Below, piece after piece: positions 56,701 to 64,000 of a stretch of DNA of 64,000 nucleotides. A program made the translations under genes and the position numbers. The notes under the pieces were generated by a model. It was given only the letters and a program-made list of their open reading frames with translations. It searched no databases and had not been told where the DNA came from. Source of the DNA: Haliotis asinina (taxonomy: Eukaryota > Mollusca > Gastropoda > Lepetellida > Haliotidae); contig NC_090291.1 in the NCBI RefSeq assembly GCF_037392515.1, positions 1,948,501 through 2,012,500 of the forward strand, read 5' to 3'. Numbering within the stretch: the stretch's first letter is position 1; every line of letters begins with the position of its first letter.

Positions 56701-58467
56701 CAGCGTCTTCAGCTCTGCCTGCAGCTTCCTATTGACCTGCTCATGTCGGACGACCTCTGTGACACGTTGACTCAGCTGGTCCTGGGTCGTCTGTAGGCTC
56801 TGCTCCATCAACATCAGTTTCTCCTCATGATGTGCAAGCTGAGGACAGGACGAGGAAAGGAGGGAGGGAGTTAGTTTAGGATTCATGGTGATCAGCAGAT
56901 CACATCATTTTGGCAAAATGTGAAAGGAAGAGTGCAGAATCTCTTGGAGTTATACATCACACCATTAACTGTCGAAGGACAGCCCAACAAGATGTGTATG
57001 AGGGGTGAATCTATTTACATCACACTTTAAAGTAGTATTTCAGATAGCTCATAATTGGTGAAAGCCCTACCAATGGTGAAGACTGGAAGTGAACAAGTGA
57101 GAGAATTGGCTTTTACACCCAGATGGATAGTATTACAGCTTCATGTGGGAGGTGAGCTCAACCAAACTGACAAATTGGTGAGAACACAAGTCGTCAGAAG
57201 ATCTGACTGAAGAAAAACATTGCTAATCTGTGACATTATTATTATTTGCTGTCAAATGTGTTTGTGAGCAGAGTAACTAGACTTAATAAGTTCTGACAAG
57301 AATTTGAAGAACTGGATGGAGATTACTGGTATATGAATGTATATCAACAGTAGTAAATCAAAGAGACTACTCCTGTATGATGTCACTCAGAAAGTTAACT
57401 TGATGATCTCACCTCCTGAGCACAGTCTCTGTACTGGGACCTGGCTTCCGTCATGTCTGTCTTCAGCCGCTCCACATCACCCTGCAACTCCTCGATCTGA
57501 ACACAAACAAAGTTCTCATTACGGCACTGCTTCATTGCAGCTACAACACAAGGCAACAACTATTGCAATGATGGGGTCAGTTTGTGGCAGGTCAGACTTA
57601 CAATGAGTGGGAGAGTGTTTGTACACTACTTGATGCTGTGGCCAGTGTTACAGATACAGAAGCTGGCTGCAGTAATAAGAGTGAGTGTTTGTAGAGTGGA
57701 CAATGTAGGTTAGTCTTGGCGCTGGATGAGGAACGTACCGTGGTCTCCGCCTGTCTCCGGGCTGTCTTCACCTGGTTCAGACTGATCTTCAGGTCATGGA
57801 TGGCCAGTTCCAGCTTCTCAATCTACAACACAAACAGTCTGTCAGTATACTGGAACAATGCATGGCTTCATGCCTATGTTTGGATTCACTGAAAATTGAC
57901 AAAACAAACGGAGTACTAGCAAAGTGGTACTTCAAGAATATTGTTTGAGATTTATATTTATAATGCAACGAAGCACTACTTCAAACTCATGACATCTTGC
58001 ATCAATGAATGATTGTTGGGCACTGGTGTCAGTGATGTCCAGATATCTGTCAATACATTTGACTGAAGTTAGTGTGGATGATGACATTATTACAGTCACA
58101 GTGGTATTTGTCTGAACGGATCAAACAACACATGAGGAATATCATGTTAAGTGTATATTCACTGCCCACACTAAGAAGCTATTGTTATCACCAGCTCCCC
58201 ACAGTTGACAACAACATATCCTACCTCGTCCACCTTGTTCTTGATGTCATCCCGACATGCCAGAATCTCGCCCTCATTTCGCTTGATCTGCTCCTCCTTC
58301 CTGTTGACTTCATGGTCCAGTGACTCAACGCGGGTCTGGGCATCAGACAGCTGGTGCTGCAGTGATGTGATGGTGTCCTCTAGTCTCTCTGTGTCCGTCT
58401 TGTGGCGCTGGTGAGCAGACGACAAACTCAGCTGCAGCTGCTGGATGTTCTGTTCCAAGCGAGTTAT
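38612..58467 (-). CDS. Large coiled-coil protein, C-terminal 853 residues (20 exons, 5' end not found)
   Basis: Exons in transcript order are 58467-58225, 57822-57739, 57496-57413, 56838-56503, 55697-55530, 53442-53275, 52974-52891, 52629-52462, 52307-52224, 51723-51556, 51062-50890, 49329-49297, 47386-47345, 46759-46666, 45822-45752, 45505-45403, 45104-44904, 43578-43519, 42013-41924 and 38719-38612. Every junction is AG/GT and the summed phase is consistent to a TAA stop. The protein is almost wholly heptad coiled coil, rich in Glu, Gln, Lys and Leu. The first ten exons encode 28-, 56- or 112-residue modules (the first is 81). No enzyme domain or membrane segment is seen. A structural, centrosomal or sperm-tail type protein is possible; a PMFBP1-like identity crossed my mind but I cannot support it. 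Confidence 0.88.
38774..38910. repeat. 20-bp repeat beside the terminal exon
   Basis: About seven diverged copies of cagtacaacagaggtcaacc, starting some 55 bases upstream (gene sense) of the exon 20 acceptor. Confidence 0.8.
38911..41923 (-). other. Coiled-coil intron 19
   Basis: Mostly unique, AT-rich DNA. A (GACA)n run lies at 41319-41344. Short open frames on both strands lack recognisable domains. Confidence 0.6.
41319..41344. repeat. (CAGA)n microsatellite
   Basis: Six to seven tetranucleotide copies. Confidence 0.95.
41924..42013 (-). CDS. Coiled-coil exon 19
   Basis: 90 nt, phase 0-0, beginning TQAALSRAASEMGTDPHSLD and ending WIQRVGE|GTAAGT. Acceptor TTGCAG. Confidence 0.8.
42232..42392 (-). 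repeat. tRNA-headed SINE (family B)
   Basis: gagtgagtgagcttaatttt, gaaatgggtttcacatatcg and gctttaaccactatgctacc in family order. Confidence 0.83.
42589..42858 (-). repeat. Family A SINE with target-site duplication
   Basis: Flanked by cccggttggggaa (42576-42588) and cccagttggggaa (42859-42871), a 13-base direct repeat with one mismatch. The copy is full length. Confidence 0.92.
43084..43242. mobile_element. MITE-like inverted-repeat element
   Basis: Left end gaaaccaagttctatggata and right end tccatagaacttggttttcc are inverted repeats of about 30 bases with the shared inner stretch agtcaacttct. No coding capacity. Confidence 0.75.
43519..43578 (-). CDS. Coiled-coil exon 18
   Basis: 60 nt, phase 0-0, encoding ERLFAGSHVSPAERDWEDRQ. 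Acceptor TTTCAG, donor CAG|GTAGTG. Confidence 0.78.
43655..43765. repeat. Degenerate 10/20-bp repeat
   Basis: Repeats of gtgacactggtgtgacaatg with point changes, close to exon 18 in its upstream intron. Confidence 0.75.
44051..44506. repeat. Two-copy duplication of about 200 bp
   Basis: atatgactttccaggttcat through gtctgtcatttttc (44051-44249) recurs at 44308-44506 with few changes. A shared piece ctcgaaaaggttcgtac also lies near 43926 and 44252, so the event once involved a longer unit. Confidence 0.88.
44904..45104 (-). CDS. Coiled-coil exon 17
   Basis: 201 nt, phase 0-0. Begins LSAVQKENVRLRGELDREVA. The second half (MGDHGLLNRSGDPEKA) leaves the coiled coil for a Gly/Asp/Asn-rich linker. 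Donor GCT|GTGAGT. Confidence 0.87.
45403..45505 (-). CDS. Coiled-coil exon 16
   Basis: 103 nt, phase 2 to 0. Encodes IEQDQELKSKVYTIEDLHAR and on to LNQQ|GTAGGT. More AT-rich than its neighbours. Confidence 0.82.
45752..45822 (-). CDS. Coiled-coil exon 15
   Basis: 71 nt, phase 0 to 2. Encodes ALQNHSTHQQVLLNQLKSRL. Acceptor CTGCAG, donor GA|GTGAGT. Confidence 0.8.
46408..46584. mobile_element. MITE-like element with near-perfect 31-bp inverted repeats
   Basis: gaaacatacaactttatgga at the left and its exact complement tccataaagttgtatgtttc at the right, with arms of about 31 bases around an AT-rich core of about 115 bases. No frame is coding. It lies in coiled-coil intron 14. Confidence 0.88.
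46666..46759 (-). CDS. Coiled-coil exon 14
   Basis: 94 nt, enters phase 2 and leaves phase 0. Encodes QLLEQVQKYQKQNNKIRIEL and on to DKFK|GTCAGT. Acceptor TTACAG. Confidence 0.83.
46779..46925. repeat. Degenerate 20-bp repeat beside exon 14
   Basis: About six variants of acatggggcaccacatgcaa / agtggccaccacatg, starting about 20 bases from the exon 14 acceptor on the intron side. Confidence 0.7.
47345..47386 (-). CDS. Coiled-coil microexon 13
   Basis: 42 nt, phase 2-2, encoding EQSKAIMNLTAEK. Acceptor TTACAG, donor GA|GTAAGT. Confidence 0.74.
47387..49296 (-). other. Coiled-coil intron 12
   Basis: Largely occupied by the 51-bp array. The 47.44-47.6 kb part resembles another dispersed repeat (agtgatattccagtgtggca, gccagaaaatccagtgattg) that I could not place. 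Confidence 0.5.
48160..48890. repeat. 51-bp minisatellite in coiled-coil intron 12
   Basis: About 14 copies of a 51-base unit containing gccaacaatgtgatgatgct and gatgacagtgtgatattgcg. Two variants alternate: gatgatgct and catatgatggt. Diverged gtgtgatg-rich sequence continues to about 47990. The His-rich frames of 260-270 codons are by-products of the 17-codon unit. Confidence 0.93.
49297..49329 (-). CDS. Coiled-coil microexon 12
   Basis: 33 nt, phase 2-2, encoding AANEKLGNKI. Acceptor TTGCAG, donor AG|GTAACT. Small, but needed to keep the frame pattern and sequence style. Confidence 0.72.
49454..49689 (+). repeat. Family A SINE
   Basis: gagtgagtttagttttacac through gaatcttcatgggt; all blocks are present but diverged. 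Confidence 0.82.
50890..51062 (-). CDS. Coiled-coil exon 11
   Basis: 173 nt, enters phase 0 and leaves phase 2 at GAGCAGAA|GTGAGT. Begins SHKLKSELQLMKQNYRSTNE. Here the 28-residue exon rule ends. Confidence 0.86.
51163..51600. repeat. About 114-bp repeats carrying the end of exon 10
   Basis: Four units start with cccaggatcac at 51198, 51313, 51429 and 51541 (spacings 115, 116 and 112). The last one is the true end of exon 10. Each contains a version of the exon end plus about 70 bases of intron. Confidence 0.88.
51556..51723 (-). CDS. Coiled-coil exon 10 (56-residue exon)
   Basis: 168 nt, phase 0-0. Begins LQHFEERYTTLQTDLYSSQ and ends YKNMVDE|GTGGGT. The last 27-45 bases and donor are repeated three times in the following intron. 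Confidence 0.88.
52224..52307 (-). CDS. Coiled-coil exon 9 (28-residue module)
   Basis: 84 nt, phase 0-0. Begins IAFYEDRMRKLQQELRKMQ. Acceptor CCCCAG, donor GAG|GTAAAT. Confidence 0.87.
52462..52629 (-). CDS. Coiled-coil exon 8 (56-residue exon)
   Basis: 168 nt, phase 0-0. Begins LMENEQRVHDLKVQLTTVQ. Donor GAG|GTAAAC. Confidence 0.88.
52891..52974 (-). CDS. Coiled-coil exon 7 (28-residue module)
   Basis: 84 nt, phase 0-0. Begins VTKYEETLSQLQSDLEKIQ. Donor GAG|GTGAGA. Confidence 0.87.
53275..53442 (-). CDS. Coiled-coil exon 6 (56-residue exon)
   Basis: 168 nt, phase 0-0. Begins LQEKDEMNLRLRAEIDDLQ. Acceptor TCACAG, donor GAG|GTAGGT. Confidence 0.88.
53531..55545. repeat. 33-bp minisatellite built on the exon 5 splice junction
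   Basis: About 60 copies of a 33-base unit such as tcaactcaccctctgtgcca plus tgtcactgtacct. Marker variants recur 165 and 99 bases apart (ccttccatacaccc at 53571, 53736, 53901, 54000 and 54099), which shows higher-order units of five and three copies. The right end includes the last bases of coiled-coil exon 5. The 762- and 720-codon plus frames are artefacts of an 11-codon unit. Confidence 0.93.
55530..55697 (-). CDS. Coiled-coil exon 5 (56-residue exon)
   Basis: 168 nt, phase 0-0. Begins VEQQDVILGQLQTELRGER. Ends ARDMAQR|GTGAGT. Its last 15 bases and its donor are the seed of the 33-bp array that follows directly. Confidence 0.88.
56055..56100. repeat. MITE-like arm fragment
   Basis: aagaagttcttatccacaaa followed by ttttgtatcttt resembles one arm of the element at 46408. 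Confidence 0.35.
56186..56340 (-). repeat. tRNA-headed SINE (family B)
   Basis: gcttttagcaatattccagt, gaaatgggcttcacacattg and ggggaatcgaacctgagtct; the head is near 56310-56340. Confidence 0.85.
56405..56485 (-). repeat. tRNA-headed SINE (family B), head only
   Basis: cctgggtcttcagcatgacg and gcgaacactttaaatactaa match only the tRNA-like head. It lies directly after exon 4 in the gene sense. Confidence 0.65.
56503..56838 (-). CDS. Coiled-coil exon 4 (112-residue, four-module exon)
   Basis: 336 nt, exactly four 28-residue modules, phase 0-0. Begins LAHHEEKLMLMEQSLQ. Donor CAG|GTGAGC. Confidence 0.89.
57413..57496 (-). CDS. Coiled-coil exon 3 (28-residue module)
   Basis: 84 nt, phase 0-0. 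Begins IEELQGDVERLKTDMTEAR. Acceptor TTCAG, donor GAG|GTGAGA. Confidence 0.87.
57739..57822 (-). CDS. Coiled-coil exon 2 (28-residue module)
   Basis: 84 nt, phase 0-0. Begins IEKLELAIHDLKISLNQ. Acceptor TTGTAG, donor ACG|GTACGT. Confidence 0.86.
58225..58467 (-). CDS. Coiled-coil exon 1 of those visible
   Basis: 243 nt, phase 0-0. Begins ITRLEQNIQQLQLSLSSAHQ and ends KNKVDE|GTAGGA. Upstream exons must exist because it starts at an acceptor (TTTCAG). Confidence 0.87.
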
Positions 58468-58964
58468 CTGAAACACAGACAGCATTGCGAATTGGTGAAA
58501 ATTGCATAAATGATGATTAGTTCAACACAACTGATCAATTATCAGATATATTTGGTTATCCTCATTTATCAAATTTTCCTGGTTACGTTTGTTAATGCAC
58601 ACAGAATAAAGACAAAACACATGTAGCTCTTTCAGACTTTTTTTTTCAAATTTCACATTTTTAAAGGATGATTAGTCAGTTAGGATTACAAATGTCCTGA
58701 AGTCTTTAAAATTCATTCAATCATGACTTGGAGCAAACTTCTGGTTACGAAATGTAATATTGTTAATGCAAACCAGTGGTCCAGAATTGTGTTTGATTAT
58801 GAGAAAACGTGATTGATTGCTAAGTCATTTAGTCATTCCAACCTATCTTTCATTATTTCCGTTCATCAGAACACCACCAGAACATACACAGAATCCTTGT
58901 GACACAGAACAATCTTCCAAGATGATGCTCATGGAAACACGACACGAACGATACCACGTGGACA

Positions 58965-60478
58965 TTCCTGATACAAACATACCACTGAACATACCACCAA
59001 ACATATCACTGAACACACCGCCGAACATACCACCGCACATACCACTGAACATACCACCAAACATACCACTGAACACACCACCGCACATACCACTGAACAT
59101 ACCGCCGAACATACCACGGAACACACCACCGCACATACCACTGAACACACCGCCGAACATACCACTGAACATACCACCATACATTTCACTGAACACACCG
59201 CCGAACATACCACTGAACACACCACCAAACATACTACTGAACATACCACCAAACATATCACTGAACACACCGCCAAACATACCACCAAACATACCACTGC
59301 ACATACCACCAAACATACCACTGCACATACCACCAAACATATCACTGAACACACCGCCGAACATACCACCAAACATATCACTGAACACACCGCCGAACAT
59401 ACCACCGCACATACCACCAAACATACCACTGAACACACCACCGCACATACCACTGAACATGCCGCCGAACATACCACTGAACACACCACCGCACATACCA
59501 CTGAACACACCGCCGAACATACCACTGAACATACCATCAAACATATCACTGAACACACCGCCAAACATACCACTGAACACACCACCAAACATACTACTGA
59601 ACATACCACCAAACATATCACTGAACACACCGCCGAACATACCACCAAACATACCACTGCACATACCACCAAACATACCACCAAACATATCACTGAACAC
59701 ACCGCCGAACATACCACTGAACACACCACCAAACATACTACTGAACATACCACCAAACATATCACTGAACACACCGCCGAACATACCACTAAACATACCA
59801 CTGCACATACCACTGAACATACCACTAAACATACCACTGAACATACCACCAAACCTATCACTGAACACACTGTCGAACATACCACTGAACACACCACCAA
59901 ACATATTACTGAACATACCACCAAACATATCACTGAACACACCGCCGAACATACCACTGAACATACCGCCAAACATACCACTGAACACACCGCCAAACAT
60001 ACCACTGAACACACTGCCAAACATACCAGCGAACATACCACTGAACAGACTGTCAAACATACCAGCGAACATACCACAGAACATACCACCGACCACTCCG
60101 CTGCACATAGCACAGAACATACCATCGCACATACCACAGAACATACCACCGCACATACCACTTAACATACCACCGAACATACCGCCAAACATACCACTGA
60201 ACATACCACCGAACATACCGCTTCACATACCACTGAACACACCACCACACATACCATTGAACACACCGTCGAACACACCACCAAACATACCACTGAACAT
60301 ACCACCGAACATATCACTGAACATACCGCCACACATACCACTGAACATATCACCAAACATACCGCCAAACATATCACTGAACATACTACTGAACATACCA
60401 CCAAACATACCACTGAACATACCACCAAACATACCACTGAACATATCACCGAACATATCACTGAACATACCACCAGCT
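58965..60478. repeat. 12-bp minisatellite (about 125 copies)
   Basis: Units such as ccaaacatacca and ctgaacatacca. Variants with cacacc for catacc, atcact for accact and ccgccg recur in longer patterns, many in step with 60-base blocks. Because the unit is four codons, long frames open on both strands (457 codons minus, Met-Phe-Gly-Gly-like; 604 codons plus, Asn-Ile-Pro-like). Confidence 0.95.
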
Positions 60479-60589
60479 TTCTGTCAGCAAAGTAAACAAG
60501 AAACATATGATCAGCTTTCGTCTTGGACACTTCAGCGCAGTAATTCCCATATTTATGGGTGCAGTCTACATTCAATGTACATCGTCAAT

Positions 60590-61090
60590 AATGACAGAAT
60601 TACATCATATGTGGAAGTCAACAACAACTGAATGACATCACGTATATAAGTCAATAAGGTAAATAATATGTAAATGAGTGAGTGAGTTTAGTTTTATGCT
60701 GCACACAGCAATATTCCAGCTATACGGTGGAGGTCTGTAAATAATCCAGTCTGGACAAACTAATCCAGTGATCAACAGCATGAGCATCGATCTGCGTAAT
60801 CGGGAACTGGTGACATGTGTCAACCAAATCAGTGAATCTGACTACCCGATCCTGTTAGTCAGCTCTTACGACAAGCAAAGTCTCTTTTTATGGCAAGCAT
60901 GGGTTGCTGGAGGCCTATTCTACCCCGGATTTTCATGGGTGTCGCATATGTAAGTCAATGATGACAGAATGATGTCACGCATGTAAGTCAATGAAGAAAT
61001 GAATGACATCACATGTGTAAGTCAATAATTAGAGAATGCCATCATACATGGAAGTCAATAATTATAGAACTTTATCAAAGATACAGATCA
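60590..61090. repeat. Diverged 35-45 bp tandem repeat interrupted by a SINE
   Basis: Repeats of catgtaagtcaatgatgaca / gaatgacatcacatgtgtaa occur on both sides of the family A element at 60675-60940. Confidence 0.7.
60675..60940 (+). repeat. Family A SINE
   Basis: gagtgagtgagtttagtttt through cggattttcatgggt. Short atatgtaa direct repeats flank it but the surrounding tandem repeat makes a target-site duplication hard to prove. Confidence 0.88.
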
Positions 61091-61210
61091 ATAATTACAT
61101 TATGACCAGATCATCATTGCCATCCCAATATTCATGTTGGTCACACAGGCATTCATGGACGCTTCACACTTCCAGCTGCATGTAACTTAAGACCACTGAA
61201 GTGATTCTAC

Positions 61211-61257
61211 ATCAACAACACTAACAACACTGACAACACTAACAGCACTTACAACAA
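61211..61257. repeat. Imperfect (AAC)n-like repeat
   Basis: caacaacactaacaacactg and similar, about five 9-base copies. Confidence 0.75.
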
Positions 61258-62596
61258 ATACATCTGTTGCAACAACTCTCACTTAAAGGATACACAGACA
61301 TCTTCCATGTTGACACCTAATGTCCCCATTGTTGACAACTGGTGTCACTGTTTGCATATCTCCTTGGAGATATGGTTTACATCTCAAATAAAGTTTCACG
61401 GTGAAAATCTTCTTATGTTAAAGCTAAAAGGAGGCTATACCAACCGTTATGAGAGCTTCTGCTTTATATATTTCCAGTTCCATCTTTCACACATGTTCAC
61501 CTCCACAAAAAAATATTTTGGCATCACAAAAGCCCCACAACCAACAATGGACCGAGCCTTCAGACATATCCTCATTATGACTTCTGAATACCAAGGAAAG
61601 ACCATTTAACTGAAAGGGGTGTCAGGTTGTCTGCAAGACCAGACATGTTTGAGCAGAGAGATAAGTGCCAGATATGAATGTGATAACTCCCATAAATCAA
61701 TACAATATATCCCAGTTTAATATGGTTCAGCCAATGACTGTTATCTCACTCAGGATTGCTTGATGACAGTCAACAAACACCTGCCTCTCCCCTGAGTCTG
61801 TCAATGGGTTGATGTAGGTCACCCATACAGACCATGGCAGCGTTAATGTTCTACTATTGACACTGCCACAAGCAGTAACCACACTTAGCTATTCATGAAC
61901 AAGAGTTCACACTTCTCAGTCACGACAGAGCCAGATATTACAGAGAATGTTAAAGAAATGTTTTCAATGCCAAGGCAGTTGTATGGAAACCTGATGACTG
62001 TGTTCAAGATACTTGATATGACCAATCAAACATGCCCCTGCCCCATCCAAATAAGGAGACTCATTCTGCTGCACTGAGGGTTGTTGAGAGACACATTATG
62101 ACAATCTAAGGAGGGAGGCTTTAATGAATCAATGAGAAACATGTCAGCTTATTTCTACAGGAAGTGAGAAACTGTTGTTACAGTAGCTGAACAATTCAAG
62201 CATTCAGAAAGAAGGACACAAGGTTGAATCAACACACTGTAGCCTTCCTTTCAGCTAATCAATCCCATGTCCTTTCCAGCTCTGAAATGAAGGGACCTTT
62301 AGTTCCCTACTATACGAGTGTTCCCATAGAATAATGCTTACTCAACCATATACAAGTGGTGGCTACTTGGTTCTGACCTGAACCATGACAGGCTGCTTTG
62401 ATGGAGTGTACTCCTGCTTGATTCTCAAAATAATCACTGATGTCCACACACACATCCTACAAAACTATCTTGGTACTGGCTGATAGGGAAATCTCCACCT
62501 CTATAAGTCAAACCTTGTTAGTCCAGACCCTGCTATTGTGGCAACCCCACATTTGTAAACTATTTCTCTAATGATCAAGTATCCTTCTAAACTCGA

Positions 62597-62841
62597 CCCA
62601 TGAAGGTCTGGAGTAGAATCAGCAACTCATTAAGGTGACTATGCTTTTTGTAAGAGGCGACTCATGGGAACAGGTGGTAAGGATCCCTGACTTGGTTGAC
62701 ACATATCATCAGTTCCCATTGTCACAGATGACTGCTCATGCTGTTGATCACTGGATTGTCTGGTCCAGACTTGATTATTTACAGACCACACCGTATAGGT
62801 GGAATGTTGCTGAGTGTGGCATAAAACTAAACTCACTCACC
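62597..62841 (-). repeat. Family A SINE
   Basis: cccatgaaggtctggagtag through ataaaactaaactcactcac, with small internal deletions. Confidence 0.85.
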
Positions 62842-62869
62842 TTCTACACTCACAAATTGAAACTTTCAT

Positions 62870-62975
62870 GGATGACACAACTTTATGGATGCTCAACTTC
62901 ATCATACTAACAATGGTAAACATCACCATTGTTAAAATAGGGAAATTGATAATCATAAAGTTCTGTCATCTCTAT
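62870..62975. mobile_element. MITE-like element, small
   Basis: gacacaactttatggatgct at the left and aatcataaagttctgtcatc at the right are imperfect inverted repeats. The right flank cctgcaacttctagaatgct matches the flank of the 46408 element. Confidence 0.5.
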
Positions 62976-64000
62976 ACCTGCAACTTCTAGAATGCTAGTC
63001 AAACTAAACTTTCAGAGGTTGATGCCATATATCTATGCTGAAACATTTGTTTGAGCAACATTCAAACAGTGGAGGAATAACAATGAAAACAACAAAGCTA
63101 ATTTTTGCTCCTAGAATCCAAAGTCCTGCTGCTCTCTGGCATTACATTACTACCATGATAGAACTGTACTTGCTACTAAACGCCATGCACAACCGTATTG
63201 GTCCGTACATCGGCTTCTCAGGAACCCATTTTAAACTTTTATTGGGAAGAGGATACCCAGTCAGCGAAGTCAGGTATATCACAAGCTGCATGGGAAGTCT
63301 GTCTTTCTCATGCAATCTAGTCAAAGATGGTGCTGGTTAGTTTCAGCACCCTTGTCTTTTGCTATTCAAAAGGTTGCATTTACCTTACAGAGTAAATTAC
63401 CTCACCAGGTAGAAGTTTATATAGTTTAAGCTGTCTATACCAGCACTATCTGGGATGGAAGAATTAATCCGGTTAGGGCAACGTCCTGGATTGCAGAGCT
63501 GATGATAAATGTACAAGATGGTGGCCACATGAATACGTGCATACACCTGGTTGCGGGTACAGCAATGTGCAGTGAACTTGAACAAAGTCAGAGATGCCAA
63601 CCCCTAAGTGTTGCAAATAGTAGTTTCAATGTTCAAAATCAGAAGTTTGACTATAAAATTATTACTCAACTACATAAACAAAATCATGATGGATTCTGAG
63701 AAAAAAATATTATGGTCCCCAGTTAAAATTGTTTCACCCGAACTCAATGTGTCAAGTCACAAGGTGTTGAAATCAGCTTCACTAAAATAACGTTTGTTAC
63801 TTGCAATCATTCAGGTTCAAATATGTCATTCATATTATGATGAATGGAAGGTACTTGAAGTCCGAAAATGCATTTCATCGTTGAAAATGTATGTTTTTGT
63901 CTATGTATCCGAATTTTAATGCATTTTATTCAGTTTTCGTAGGATTTCTAGTGGGACCATATTGGCATAGTTTGAACTTTTAAATTCGTAGCGACCACGA

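Larger units (their letters stand above)
58468..64000. other. Region upstream of the visible coiled-coil exons
   Basis: No further coiled-coil exon was found. It is either a long intron or the 5' flank. Contents: the 12-bp array, a diverged tandem repeat near 60.59-61.08 kb, two family A SINEs, a MITE-like arm pair and AT-rich unique DNA from 61.3 to 64.0 kb with no assignable gene. Confidence 0.55.

Noticed and set aside
38612..58467. Myosin heavy chain or intermediate filament identity
   Set aside because: No motor head, no conserved rod or filament end motifs were seen; only generic heptad sequence with 28-residue modules.
58817..60631. Open frames of 604 (plus) and 457 and 410 (minus) codons
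   Set aside because: Pure translation of the 12-bp array on both strands; no unique flanking domain, and several frames are open at once.
62379..62437. Possible extra upstream coiled-coil exon (RIKQEYTPSKQPVMVQ before GTCAGA)
   Set aside because: The acceptor side lacks a pyrimidine tract, the phase does not clearly fit and the sequence is not coiled-coil.

Overview
This is a window of an animal nuclear genome. Short phase-matched exons, GT-AG introns, many minisatellites and dispersed SINE-like repeats rule out a bacterial or viral source. The repeats ending in a short tail that reads actcactcactcac are, from memory, typical of gastropod and especially abalone (Haliotis) DNA. I therefore infer a marine gastropod, but no search was run. 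No bacterial-style operon, CRISPR array, rRNA or functional tRNA gene was seen.

Three protein genes can be assembled with consistent intron phases. (1) Positions 22-12050, plus strand: the 3' part of a secreted multi-EGF protein. It has seven calcium-binding-type EGF exons, six short EGF exons and a Cys/Tyr/basic C-terminus resembling the end of an EMI domain. Fifteen exons give about 539 residues, and the 5' end lies outside the window. (2) Positions 14768-25184, minus strand: a complete four-exon, 365-residue class A (rhodopsin-family) GPCR with DRY, CWGP and NPIIY motifs, lying tail-to-tail with gene 1. (3) Positions 38612-58467, minus strand: the 3' part of a long coiled-coil protein. Twenty exons give 853 residues to the stop. 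Many exons are exact multiples of 84 nt (28 residues, four heptads). Its 5' end was not found.

The rest is repeat-rich. There are at least 13 copies of one SINE-like family (A) and about 13 copies or fragments of a tRNA-headed SINE family (B). There is also a LINE 3' remnant whose end resembles the SINE tail, two dead Tc1-like transposase relics (one split by a SINE), and a small inverted-repeat (MITE-like) family. The large minisatellites have unit lengths of 12, 22, 33, 42, 45, 51 and 57 bp. The long open frames at 10.1-11.2, 15.8-16.6, 48.2-49.0, 53.5-55.8 and 58.8-60.6 kb are products of repeat units divisible by three and are not annotated as genes.

The most unusual signal is that several minisatellites are built from splice junctions. 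The 5' splice site of coiled-coil exon 5 is repeated about 60 times, the end of exon 10 about four times, the donor of EGF exon 5 four times, and the flank of the acceptor of EGF exon 14 about 25 times. I found no new multi-gene system. The three genes have no evident functional link.
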